64,000 nucleotides of DNA from contig OZ038526.1 of the NCBI GenBank assembly GCA_964036665.1, forward strand, positions 32,116,001 through 32,180,000. Direction: 5' to 3'. This document shows, in pieces, positions 46,791-57,712 of the stretch. This DNA is from Gordius sp. MW1. Lineage: Eukaryota; Nematomorpha; Gordioida; Gordea; Gordiidae. The notes under the pieces were generated by a model. That model had not been told where the DNA came from and searched no databases. It saw nothing but the letters and a program-made list of their open reading frames with translations. Position 1 is the stretch's first letter. The number at the start of each line of letters is the position of its first letter. Made by a program: the position numbers and the translations under genes.

Positions 46791-48122
46791 TGTTCTCTTA
46801 AATTAATAAGAAGGCAAAAAGACATGGATCGAATTGTATTGGGTTTTACAACTTCCATAGTAATTTTTTGCTTTTTAAAAATTTTTTGAGGTCGTGTGGT
46901 GTGTTTGTTTAAGAAATTGGCTACCTTAGGTCTTAAACTACTGAGGGTCATGGCCAAAACGGAGATGAAAAGTAGCCTGTTGATATATTTATATTTTTCC
47001 ACTTTCCTCCTCCCTGGGGAATTCTCATAATCATGGGCGTAGCCAAGGGAGGAAGAGAGGGGCGGCTGCCTACTTTTAAATCCAGATATTCTTTAAAATT
47101 TAATAATATTATGGCTTAATTTCCAAAAACTGCCACTCGCTAAAGCAATGTTGCCCTTCTCGCTCCATATAAAAAACACTTTTGATTGAGTTAATTCAAA
47201 AAAATTTATATCACTTTCAAGGCTGAAATTTTATTAAGAAGTTTCAGTATTGTTTTGACCCCCTAACCCTCTCTATCACCACATTTAAAGTTACATTTAT
47301 TTATTATAATCGCTAGACCCAGAATTTACTTTTTTGATTTTGGTTAAAAAAGCCAAGCAATATTAATGTCCGCAAAAATAATTGCCACATTCTCGATTTA
47401 ATCCGCCTTGCCATGAGGCATAATCTTCTTTTACCTAAACCTTATAAATTAAGCCCATTAAGTTTTCCCCAGTACTACAAAAATGTATACTTTGAAATGC
47501 ATTTCGACGGGGACATGGCTTGGCAGGGTTCGCGCAGCTTACTTCATAGAATTCACACATCTTTTAATAGGCCGCTCTGGACTTTTTTTATTGCTAGCCT
47601 CATCAATATTTATATAAGGCCTAATCCCAAAAATGGTAACCCCATCTATTTTCGGGGCCAGGCCATTCTCGTATCCGTCTTAAGATGGTGGCTTTGTCCT
47701 TGCCCTTCTCAGCTTTAAACTTATTAAAAAGCGAATCGAAAGCAAAACAGTACAAATCCTCGTTAAAACACAACTCGTATTTAAGGTAAGAGGAGTTACA
47801 CGATAAATGTTTTTAACCTCGAGCCCTCGTTAGTTGCCGAAGATTACAAAAAGGCTTTTATTCAACTAATTGATAATTTTAAAAAGTTTTCTCAGTTCTG
47901 ATTGCAAATAATCTAGGGTAATGATTGATTTATATTTAATTCAACACGGTATGTTAATGGTGGCATGAAATAATAAAAAATCAGAAATACTTAAAAAACT
48001 AAAACAATTTAATTAAAAACCATGGTGTTTGTTTACTATATATTAAGATAAATCAATATAGCAATAATTTAATTAATATGGAAATTGATATGTAGATTAT
48101 TGCCATAATTATTAAGATAATG
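46791..48122. other. Gene-poor spacer with unassigned open frames
   Basis: A GGGCGTAGCC-family fragment lies at about 47033-47120 (CATGGGCGTAGCCAAGGG). Open frames at 46763-47002 (-, 79 codons) and 47413-47718 (+, 101 codons, containing NVYFEMHFDGDMAWQGSR) have fairly normal composition. I recognise no family and see no convincing splice partners. They may be transposon debris. Confidence 0.35.
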
Positions 48123-48130
48123 TTATAAAC

Positions 48131-49276
48131 CAGGGGTTTGTCCCGAACCCGAACCCGTGAACCCGAACCGGGTAAAACCCGATGATTTACAGAACCCGAA
48201 CCCAAACCCGAACCCATTTTTAAAAATACCCTTAAAACCCGAACCCGAACCCGATAAATACAAAAAAGGGTTCGGGTTCGGGTTTTTAATTCAAAAATAC
48301 ATTGTGAATTGAATATCTCAGTTTTCTCTTTCATGACAATGTAACGAAACGAAGAAAACCATATGATTTTAATTTCAATATTTTTATGTTTCCGGCATTT
48401 TTCATTCATTAATCAATACTAATTATCTCAAGAATTAGTTGTAAGTATTATATATATAATTGATATATATTAGTTATGGTATATAGTCTAAAATGGTGAG
48501 GGAAAATAACCCCATTAAGAAATATTATAAAATATCTCCATTATCAAATTATTCAGAATGCCTTGCCATAGATTGTGGTAAAAAAATGAAAGGGACACAT
48601 TTAACCAATCTTGAAAAACATTTAGAAAGATTTCATTTAACTCTCTTTGACAAATATAAAGAAGAAAAGAAGGCACTTTGTATTTCTCCTTCTCCGAAAA
48701 AACTCAAATCCAATCAAGAGTCAACTTTAGACAATATATTTGAAAAATTGACAATCAAAGTGGAGATTACAGAGAAACAAATATATGAAGGACTTATTGA
48801 GATGGTAACATTAAATGGGAGACCATTTACTTGTGTAGATGATAGTGGGTTTAGAAAGATTCTTAACCCTATTCTCAAGGGTATGAATAAAGAAATATGC
48901 ATTATTACAAATATAATTCGGAAAAAGGTTATGGAGACTGCTTATAAAATCAGGGAAGGTATGAAAAATGAAATAAAGGGGAGACTTGTTTCTCTAAAGA
49001 TTGATGCTGTAACAAGATTGGAAATACATATGCACTGAAATAATTGGCATGTGAATTTAATTAGGTGCTATTTAAAAATTAAGTTAACTATTCAATAATT
49101 TTTTGAAGGTAAAAATGTATTATTAGTATAATAAAATTTCTTGAACCCGAACCTGTACCCGAACCCGAACCCAATTCCTTAAACCGAACACGAACCCGAA
49201 CCCGAACCCAATTCCTTAAACCGAACACGAACCCGAACACGAACCCGATTTTTTTTGGGGCGGGTTCAAACCCCTG
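48131..49276 (+). mobile_element. hAT transposon, internally deleted, with 8-bp TSD and CCGAAC subterminal repeats
   Basis: The ends CAGGGGTTTG and CAAACCCCTG are inverted repeats, with the 8-bp TTATAAAC on both sides (48123-48130 and 49277-49284). Just inside each end are clusters of GAACCCGAACCCG words (48141-48285 and 49143-49255), partly in both orientations at the left. The only ORF is an N-terminal BED-finger protein, so the catalytic part of the transposase is missing and the copy is non-autonomous. Confidence 0.92.
48493..49038 (+). CDS. BED-finger N-terminal fragment of a hAT transposase
   Basis: A 181-aa frame begins 17 codons before CLAIDCGKKMKGTHLTNLEK and HLERFH, a C-x4-C...H-x4-H zinc finger of the BED class that binds DNA in hAT transposases. 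It continues with GRPFTCVDDSGFRKILNPIL and then IRKKVMETAYKIREGMKNEI and LVSLKIDAVTR. These correspond to the region just before the first catalytic motif of hAT (ZBED-like) proteins. It stops there, so the RNase H fold and dimerisation domain are absent. A truncated product could still bind the element ends; that is inference. Confidence 0.75.
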   Translation: MVRENNPIKKYYKISPLSNYSECLAIDCGKKMKGTHLTNLEKHLERFHLTLFDKYKEEKKALCISPSPKKLKSNQESTLDNIFEKLTIKVEITEKQIYEGLIEMVTLNGRPFTCVDDSGFRKILNPILKGMNKEICIITNIIRKKVMETAYKIREGMKNEIKGRLVSLKIDAVTRLEIHMH

Positions 49277-49284
49277 TTATAAAC

Positions 49285-50758
49285 GAATCGAGTTATTTTC
49301 GATTTGTTTAGTTTTTCTATCCTCTGCCTTTGAGATGGTTATATTACTAACGATTTTTACGGTTGACAGTTGTGTAGGGGCGTGTAGCTGGGTAGACGGT
49401 TGCGTTTGCATGGCTTTTTTATGAGTGCGGTTGCCTGTGTTTGTTTCCTACCTGATTCTTTGACATCTTTTTGTCAATAAACATCGACACCAAGCAATTG
49501 AACCATTTAAATTTAGAAGGGCTTGAGATTGGGAGGCCCTCCAGGGTTAGGGTTATTATTGGCCTAGGTCAAGAGATCTAATTTTCTTGGGCATTTAGTT
49601 TACGTTAAAGTATTAAAGAAAATAGCGCTAGCTAAATGATAAAAGGATAATAAAAATGAACTAAATTTCATGCAACATAGTAATGGTAACAGCAAGTATT
49701 TTAAAATTTGTTTAATAATACAAGGAAAATATTATACTAGAAATTTTTTAAGGTTTACACTTACTTATTTTAATATTGACTTGCTCATTTGTAGCAACTT
49801 CAAAAATTTTAATGCCAGTTTTAAACATTAAAATATAAAATAATTTTTACATTGACGTTAAATTAAGTTGTATGTTTGTCAACGAAAGATTCCACACTTT
49901 AAAGAATAAGTATGGGATATTGATTTTAAAATATAGCTTTAAATTTTCTGTCCACTTGTGGTGTTTCCACGCAAAGTTTTTATTTCCCTCGCTGGTACTC
50001 TGGTTTGTGCCGAGTAACCGTGATATTTTTGTTTTTAGATATCGCGAGTTAAACTGGCACTTAAAAAGCTATTAAAAAGGCTAAATTAAGAAATAAGCTA
50101 TTAAAAAGCTAAATTAAGAAATAAAACACGAACCATAGTTATTTTTATCTTTTAAAATAAAAGCGCATTCATCATTATTATTTGTTTATCGTCGTTGATA
50201 TAAAAGAAACGCATTAATTCCTCACCGATATAAAATTTTTTTCCTTTGTTTAATCGTCGATTTTATTGTTTTAAAAATCCTTTACCAAAATTGTTACAAA
50301 TTGTTCAATTCAAAATAAAATATTATCTACTCTATTTACAAATCACTCTTTAAAGGTTTCCGCTGGGCCATCTAACCACTCTTAACCACCCTCAAATAAC
50401 AATCTTAATGATTTTCTCTATATTTGTTTAATGCATTGCAATTTTTGCTCAATGTATATAATTTCCAATTTTTTTTTTAATTTATAGCATGTAGCCGAAT
50501 TTGATTCAAAATAATTTAATTTATATAGATCAATCAAATCACTGTGATTTGCGTTTTAGGGTGGTGGAACATCTTTAGCTAATCGTAATAAAAATTTTGC
50601 TTAGATAATTCATAATTATTATAACAGTTTATAATCTATTGTTTTTTAATATATAATTATATTAAGGGCTAAAAATAGATTTAAATGGGCTCAGCACAAT
50701 TTTGTCTACAATTTTTTGCTATCTTATTGATCAAGCGATTTGTACTTAACTGCTGGAC
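49285..50758. other. Gene-free AT-rich stretch before MRPL21
   Basis: Near 50080-50120 a 22-bp segment with GCTATTAAAAAGCTAAATTA is tandemly repeated. A 67-codon frame at 49872 is Phe/Lys/Leu-rich translation of AT-rich DNA. No gene is supported. Confidence 0.4.
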
Positions 50759-51767
50759 ATGCTAGTTAACAAAATATTGAACAATTTGCAGAAGTATGTA
50801 CGTCCAAATTTATATGGAAAGCAACTTCAGAAGTAAGAAATATTGTACCTAACTATTTATTGAATTTTATTGTAAAAATTTTAAATATCACATTGTGTAG
50901 ATACTTACTTTCATAAAAATATTAGATTAATAAATAGTTAATTTAATTTTTTATTTAAAGTCTAGCTCAAGTAGCAGCCTCTAAAGATGTTAACGATGCC
51001 AATGAAAATATATGCGAAGGTTTATTATTTATATTAATCTATGGCCCATTATTAATATTATATAATATATAGATATTATTGATAAAGTCTCTGAGGTCAT
51101 CAAAAATGGTATAGGTTCAAGTCTTAGAATAAACCCTTTATATGCTGTTGTACATCTGTATGGACGACAATATAAGATAACTAATTATGATCTATTGAGG
51201 GTGCCCACATTTTTCCCAGCAGAAATTGGGGAAAAAATACGTTTAGAAAAGGTAATTTGTTTTTTAACTAGCATATTAACCTTTTACCTATTATGCAAAA
51301 AAAGGACTTTTGATTTTCTATTAAACACTCTTTATTTATATTTTTTTCTTAATGGGAATAATAACTAAGTAATTTTAAGAAATTTTAATTTTTTATCAGG
51401 TATTGTTAGTTGGAGGGAATGATTTTACACTAGTTGGTCGTCCTCTTTTGCCTCGTGATTCAGTTACTATTATGGCAACTGTAGTAGAGCGTGGCCTTTC
51501 TCATATGTACACAGACTATAGACATTGGAAGAAACCAAAACTAAAAACGCGGATGAGATGTTAGTAAATCTTATAAAAATATCACCTACTCACAAATTTA
51601 TAATGTTTATACAATAAATTATTTAATATCTATTAATACATTATAACTGTTTTATAGTGTATAGATACAATCGCACAGTTCTTCGTATAAACACAATTCA
51701 CATTGAAAATACACCACGACAAATGGAAAACAATGAACATCAACAAGCTCCAAAAAAATTAGAATAA
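50759..51767 (+). CDS. MRPL21: Mitochondrial large-subunit ribosomal protein bL21m
   Basis: Five exons join in phase to 193 aa: 50759-50832, 50961-51019, 51073-51251, 51400-51559, 51658-51767 (TAA). The core matches the bL21 family: YAVVHLYGRQYKITNYDLL, PAEIGEKIRLEKVLLVGGND, FTLVGRPLLPRDSVTIMATV, ending YRYNRTVLRINTIHIE. The N-terminal 25 residues, basic and lacking acidic residues (MLVNKILNNLQKYVRPNLYG), fit a mitochondrial import signal. The protein is a structural part of the mitoribosome. Introns are 128, 53, 148 and 98 nt. The start is the only Met in frame before the conserved part. Confidence 0.93.
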
Positions 51768-52494
51768 TTTTATTTAACCATTCTGTAGAAATATATGTAT
51801 TTCATTTATAAAAAGTTTTTGAATTTGTACATAAGCATTTACAATACTTAATCAATGGATTATCTCTTATTAATTTTTTCATTAAATATTTGAAACATTA
51901 AACTTAAAATCTAAATATTACTTGATCTGAATTGAATTGGTAAAGTAAACAAGCTGCATTAGATGTCTTGGTACATTATATGCAACACATAATTAAACCA
52001 ACATCTTTCAATGCAGTTCTATTTGTTTTAATGGATGACCAACATTTTGATCTTAACAATTGGTTATATTTTATAAATCTTAATAAACAATCATAGAAAA
52101 TGATTCCTTTCTCCATTCAGAGACTTACAACAAATTTACTTTATTAGAATGAAATCCAATCATTATTTTAACATAGTATTTTAAATGAAAATTATGATGA
52201 TTCCATTTATTCTTGTTGGCAAAGTTTTTCATTGTTTACTTACTTTAAAAATATAATTTTATATACCAACTATGCACAACCACATTAAATAAGATGCTAT
52301 CTTAATTCAATTGCATTTGAAAAAAACGGTTTAAGAACGCATCTCCTTTTGCAAACTGCATGTTAGATATCCACTCAATATGTGCCTGGCTTTAATGCCT
52401 AGAAACTTAGGGTTTTAAATTGTCAGAAATATAAATTCATTTTCCCCTAATACCAACTTTAATTTATTGGTGGTGGATTTTATATTGTCGTGCC
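51768..52494. other. MRPL21 3' flank
   Basis: AT-rich, with no gene, RNA or repeat that I can support. Confidence 0.4.
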
Positions 52495-52502
52495 CCCTAG
52501 AT

Positions 52503-53207
52503 CAGTGATTCTTAACCTGGCCTAGGGGGTCGCGAGAAGTTTGCCGGGGGGCCGCCAAATTTTTTTAGAATAAAATAAAAAAATTCAGAAGCTTTAGAAA
52601 AAATACTCACCAGGGGATTCGAACTCGTTGCCTTAAGATTCATTATTTGAATTAATAAATGATTGTAATTTAAAATCTTTGTTTAAAACTAAAAGTTTGC
52701 CGCAATTTTGGATACAAATTCGTGCAGAATATCCTCCATTATTTTCAGCAGCAATTTAAAATTTGCTGCCTTGCGCTAGTACATATTTGTGTGAAAAAGG
52801 CTTCTCAACTATGGTGGATATAAAAACTTAAAAACGCAATCGATTGCGACTAGATTCCTACAATCAATTGAACCAAGAATTAACAAATTGGCTGAAGATG
52901 TTCAGCAGCAGAAATCTCATTAAATATATTTCCGAATGCATATATTTTTTATTTTAAACATTGTTTTTATGTTTAATTATGAAGTTTTTATGTTATTATT
53001 ATTTCATTATCTATTTAAATTTTGAATAGATAATGAAATAATAAAGTTGTTTTTTATGTTTATTATATAATAAAATGAAAAAATAATAGAAAATCAATAT
53101 ATTTTAGATAATATAACAAATATAAATTATTATGAAAAAAATGGGGGCCGCAAACAAATTATAAAATACTTGGGGGGCCGCGTGTATAAAAAGGTTAAGA
53201 ACCACTG
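52503..53207 (+). mobile_element. hAT element with CAGTGATTCTTAACC ends and 8-bp TSD
   Basis: The ends CAGTGATTCTTAACCTGG and AGGTTAAGAACCACTG are inverted repeats, with CCCTAGAT at 52495-52502 and 53208-53215. G-rich GGGGGGCCGC words sit near both ends. The interior keeps a decayed piece of transposase. It is 705 bp and non-autonomous. Confidence 0.92.
52750..52921 (+). pseudogene. hAT C-terminal dimerisation domain remnant (ZBED5/FAM200-like)
   Basis: The frame reads LLPCASTYLCEKGFSTMVDI followed by a stop, then KRNRLRLDS. The ASTYLCEKGFS motif is typical of the C-terminal dimerisation region of hAT transposases. In-frame stops show it is dead. Confidence 0.7.
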
Positions 53208-53215
53208 CCCTAGAT

Positions 53216-53915
53216 GATGCAGGCCTACCCAAATGGCAGAGATCTTCACGCGAGAACAATTAATTATTTATCATTAATAGAAAGTTAGCGAAAAGAGAGC
53301 GATCTTTAAAGTGTTATTACTAAATAAATGTCTAAATCATTGTATTTCATTGACAAAATACGTATATTATTCGATTATTTTACTTACACATTTTTAAATA
53401 TGACTACCAATATTATATACAGTTTTAACTGCGGCGGGATATTATGACGAAAAAAAAGTGAAAACAAATAAATTCTATTTGGGATTTGTGGTTATCAAAC
53501 TCAGAATGCGCTAGTAATCAATTAGCGTACAATAATAATTGTAAGGGGGAAGGAAAGTATAATATTCACGTTGGGCGAAAGTTGATGCAGACCTCGATAT
53601 TTATAAACGCTACCTCAAATTTTATATTTTAACACGCTCGTTGCATATGTTTATAATCATGTTTCTGGATGATGGTGCATAAAATATAAAGATTTTTCAG
53701 AAGTAAAAGCGAATACAGATACTACATAATTCAAATATTTTGTATATTATTATGCTTAAAAGGAGATTGTTGTTTTTATGCTATCAATTTAAATTGCGAA
53801 CTTTCAATTTTAAATAAAAATAAATAAGTTTGCAATCTAATTGTACTTGATAACAATTAAAATACAAATGACGTCATTTTAAATATAATAATAGAAGATT
53901 AAACAGGGCAAAATA
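53216..53915. other. Upstream flank of the Lys/Arg-rich gene
   Basis: No gene was recognised. AAATAAAAATAAATAAG and TGACGTCATTTT (a CRE-like palindrome at 53870-53879) lie just upstream of the ORF. Promoter function is inference. Confidence 0.35.
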
Positions 53916-54398
53916 ATGCATAGTAACGCTAATGAATTGAAAGAGAATGCTTTACCCGAAGGTAATAGTGAAGAAGAGGAAAATGAAACGAAAATTCAAG
54001 AAAACGATAATAAGGAGAATAAAGTAGAAGGCATTTTAAAAGATGAGATTGATCAAGTTAAGCAAGCCCCTTGTGGGAGCGTAAGATTTAGTAGGACGAC
54101 CAAGAAAAAAATTCTGAAGGGTAAAAAATCGACAGAAAAAAGTTATCCCTTAAGCAAGAAAAGGAGGAGAACCTATAAAAAGAAAAAGGAAACATCTGAT
54201 GATAGTGTTAGTAGCAAGAGAGTACGAACTAAGCGTAAAAGTCGAAGTAAGAAAAGAATTGGCTCATCCAAAAAATCTCGAAAGTCCAAGAGAAAAACAA
54301 AGAGCGTTAAAAGGAGAAGGGCTAAACGGAGACGTGATGATCCAGAATTGACGGAGAATAAAAGAAAGGGACGAAAAAGGAGATCGGCGAAAAGATGA
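53916..54398 (+). CDS. Intronless Lys/Arg/Ser-rich basic protein
   Basis: A 160-aa single-exon frame with a good ATG context (AAAATAATGC) is followed by AATAAA at 54463. The first 55 residues are acidic (EEEENE, DNKENK). Residues 60-160 are strongly basic, with runs such as KKRRRTYKKKK, KSRKSKRKTKSVKRRRAKRR and ending RKRRSAKR. No domain is recognised. Composition resembles histone H1-like, protamine-like or nuclear RS/KR-rich proteins, and the many K/R clusters would act as nuclear localisation signals. A chance frame is unlikely given the ordered acidic-to-basic layout, but without transcript data it remains a hypothetical gene. Confidence 0.6.
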   Translation: MHSNANELKENALPEGNSEEEENETKIQENDNKENKVEGILKDEIDQVKQAPCGSVRFSRTTKKKILKGKKSTEKSYPLSKKRRRTYKKKKETSDDSVSSKRVRTKRKSRSKKRIGSSKKSRKSKRKTKSVKRRRAKRRRDDPELTENKRKGRKRRSAKR

Positions 54399-54911
54399 TA
54401 TAACTTATGTTATAGCATTAATGTTTTGTGATATTTATTATCATCTGCAACATGGTGTGTCTAATAAACGGCAAAAGAGTTTAATTAATGCTATAAAGAT
54501 CTAGTCAAGCATGGGTATTATTTATTATTTTTACAGTTAGGAAGTAAGCATTAAGTAATATAATAAGAGGCTTTTTAAGCTCTTAAATTTGTGGTATAAT
54601 TTTCTTGGCACTCATCAGTTATTTTTAATTAATATTTATCCTTGTTATATATAGTATATCTTCGGTTATGCTATATCGATTCAAATTAACTTAAAATTAT
54701 CATCATCCTATATCCCCACCATTAAAATACAACCAACTTACAACGCCTTAAAAAGCCTATAATATAAATGTTATTTACTAAACTGGATTTATAAACTTGC
54801 TTTAACAACATGCTTAAATAATGTCTTTTGTGATTTGGCGTTGAGACTATTTTGCAAAAATATTTAAAATATGAAGTAACATTTTCTAACCAAAAAAGAA
54901 CACTTATACAC

Positions 54912-55048
54912 GCATGGGCGTATCCAGCATTGCAATTAAAGGGGGGGAGGGGGGGGGGTTAGGGGTAAAATTATCATTTTTAGAAATTTTGCCATAAATT
55001 TTTGGATTTAGAGGGGGTCAGCCGCCCCTCCCCCTTGGCTACGACCAT
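54912..55048. repeat. GGGCGTAGCC-family MITE
   Basis: CGCATGGGCGTATCCAGCATT at the left and CCTTGGCTACGACCATG at the right enclose a poly-G run and the shared AAATTATCATTTTTAGAAA core. Confidence 0.65.
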
Positions 55049-55506
55049 GAGGACAGGAAAAAAACAGGGACCTGAATTTATTTAGTTTAAAAATTTATTT
55101 CCAACCTGAGGTCAATAATTTGACCTATATTCACAAAAGGGACAATGGTTATTTTACGACCTTTTGAAATCATAAAATTAAATAAAAATATAGTATTTTA
55201 AGGATCAGGAAAATTAGCTTTCCAACATTGCATTTTCAAAATAATTATAACTATTTAATTTAATTTATAAAATTAAATATAGGGAGAGAAGAGAGGTTTG
55301 CTACTTTTTATATATTAAAATCAAGTTGTATTAATGGAATTACTCGTAAATAACGTGTTGGTTAGTGTTTGACAGCCCTAATCCAAAATCCTCTTGGGCC
55401 TTAACAGCATGACTAATTTTGCTATAACTCATCACTGTTTTAAGCATAGTAAAATTTGTATATTTTTAAATTTGTTTAATAGTCTCATGCTTTATGCAAT
55501 GAATTT

Positions 55507-55671
55507 AAGCATGGAAAGTGGGGATATCCAGCATTGGAATTAGGGGCGGGCACTAATGATTTAGGGAGGGGTAAAATAATCGTTTTTAGAAATTTTAGCC
55601 AGGTTTTAATAAATTTTTGGATTTAGAGGGGGGGGGGGCAGCTGCCTCTCCCCCCTGGCTACACTCACGTG
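55507..55671. repeat. GGGCGTAGCC-family MITE, diverged
   Basis: GGGATATCCAGCATTGGAAT, then GGGAGGGGTAAAATAATCG, then CCCCTGGCTACACTCACG. It is the nearest relative of the 54912 copy about 600 bp away. Confidence 0.6.
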
Positions 55672-56017
55672 GATAGTTTATTTGGTAATTCTTAATTTTA
55701 TAAAACATTTGCTGCAAAGATCTCATTATGATTTATTACCACATATAAAGATTCAATTAACATTGTTTTTTTTATATATGTTCCAACAATGGATCTAATA
55801 AAAATATATATTATTTTTGTGTGGTATATTATTGCAAAGATTTTTGAGCACAATTGCTTATGAAGTAACAATAATTTAGTTATTCACTTTAAAGCGTTGA
55901 TACAAAATGTTAATGACTAGAAAATTTCAGACAACACTATTATGTTATCCAAAAAAGATATAACAACAAATATGTTAAATAACATGTAATATCACATTAT
56001 TATATGAACACTATAGG

Positions 56018-56403
56018 TCATGCTTCAGGTTTATCCTTTTTTCTTGAATTAATATTTGCATAATAAATAGTTCCAATAGCCATAGCCAATATGGTAAACC
56101 CTTGAGCAGCAATTCTAGACCTCATCCAAAATTGACTAACATTAGGATTATTTTTTCTCATCCCATAGATTCCTTTCATGAGAACAAAAGTGGTTACAAT
56201 AGCACCTAATAGTTTTGTTTAATATATTTTAAATAAAAAAAACCCAACGGAACGAATGGGTTTTGTTTGCATTTCCTAATCCCCTTCTCAACAAAGGTTT
56301 CTTTATCAATATCAAATTCTTGAGGATTCCCTAATGCTTCATATGCAGCTTTGCGGGTATCAAGCCAGAAAAGCTCATCTTTGCCTTCAGGGGAATTCGC
56401 CAT
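56018..56403 (-). CDS. HIG1-domain mitochondrial inner-membrane protein (HIGD2-like)
   Basis: Two exons, 56403-56244 and 56205-56018 (TGA), join in phase to 115 aa. FVEKGIRKCKQNPFVPLG leads into a first membrane segment (GAIVTTFVLMKGIYG). QFWMRSRIAAQ follows, which fits the HIG1 signature Q-x3-R-x-R-x3-Q, then a second membrane segment (GFTILAMAIGTIYYA) and a basic tail. HIG1 type 2 proteins assist assembly of respiratory complexes III/IV. Human HIGD2A is 106 aa. The intron (56206-56243) is only 38 nt. Confidence 0.9.
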
Positions 56404-57649
56404 ATGGGTTATATAAGTCCTTCATATCGTCACAAACTAATCGTCAATGATTCGTCAACAATTATTTTTTAGATTGCAAAAGTTTAATTCATAAAATATA
56501 TAAAAAGTTTAGGAGGGGCTCTTAGTATCTTATCCTTATTTATTTGCATGAAAATTATTTGTTTTTTTAAAATTTGAAGTTTAGTTATTTAAGACAAGTT
56601 AAAATAATTTCCCCTACCCTCTGAATATAAAGATATATTTTATTTGATCAAGGCTGTGTGAATCAATGAGCTCCAATTTGTTTTGGATAATACGACATTT
56701 ATAATAAAGAGCTTATCAGTCAGTTGCAAAATCATGTTTTTTACAGCTCACTAAGTAAAGAATACCCATTTCTTTATCTTAAAAAATCTTTAAACTTTAC
56801 CCTAACCACGTATTTTTAACATCTATGCTTAACCCACAAATTTTTGACAATTTTAAGGTTAAGTTGGATAACATCAATTTATTGATTAATATTCATTTAA
56901 GTATATAGAGTTCACATTATATATCTATACGAATTAGAAATTTGAGCCTAGCATTCAATTCTGGGTAGATAAATGTGTAATCATATGTGTTTAATCAATC
57001 ATTTTACATATAGTTAATAAGCATTTAATTACAGCCTCATCTTCATATTCTCTTGAAGTAATTCTTCTTTTAACTGATGTTTAAATAAAGCTAATAAATT
57101 CTATACATATTAATTAAACTATCTCTTTTAAAATCTTGTATATAATGTTGTAAAATTTTGGAACTTTCCTTTTACTATTCTCCTAGTTTTGTTCAATTTT
57201 CTACATCCGGCTTTAAGGGCTGTTTTAACTATATTAATACTCGCCGTTGAGTTCCCGACCACAAACTGTACAGTAAATTACCTACAATTAGTGATGCAGA
57301 ATATCCGAAAAAAAAACCAATATCTTCTCCAAAAAGCCAGACGTGACGAGACTTTGAAAAATTATGTCGAGTCGAGAATCGAGAATTTTGACCTCGAGAC
57401 GAGATAACGAGTTCTCGGCTTAAATTATTGACCATCACAATCATACTATAGTAAGTTCAGTCGTGTATATTTTTTATTTTTAATTTACATTAAAAGTGCT
57501 AATTATTGAAAAATAATATAATTGCACTACTTTTGGTGTTAGATAATTTACACACCCAATTTACCGCTTAGGATTCAAATTTAAAATGTTTTAGACGTTG
57601 AATAAAATATGAATATCTACCAGGACACATAAATAATATTTTTAGTAAT
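56404..57649. other. Intergenic stretch with a TCGAGA-rich repeat fragment
   Basis: No gene is supported. Around 57340-57420 the words GAGTCGAGAATCGAGA and CTCGAGACGAGATAACG recur, related to GTCGAGATTTCTCGTCGAGA at 61938. This looks like subterminal sequence of a DNA transposon. The 72-codon frame at 57189 is therefore probably not a gene. Confidence 0.4.
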
Positions 57650-57712
57650 ATCTTATATATAAAAATGAAACTATGTTTGTGTGTATGTTTGTTTGTGCGT
57701 ATGTATGTAAAT

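Larger units (their letters stand above)
54399..56017. other. Intergenic stretch with two GGGCGTAGCC-family copies
   Basis: It lies between the Lys/Arg-rich gene and the convergent HIG1-domain gene. Apart from AATAAA at 54463 and the two repeats listed, it shows AT-rich sequence with nothing recognisable. Confidence 0.4.

Noticed and set aside
48128-49260. CCCGAACCC arrays as interstitial telomere sequence
   Set aside because: The unit is CCGAAC-like, not TTAGGG-like, and both arrays lie just inside hAT ends with perfect TSDs.
57189-57444. Overlapping 72- and 71-codon frames
   Set aside because: They run into TCGAGA-rich transposon-like sequence and show no family, splice partners or normal composition.
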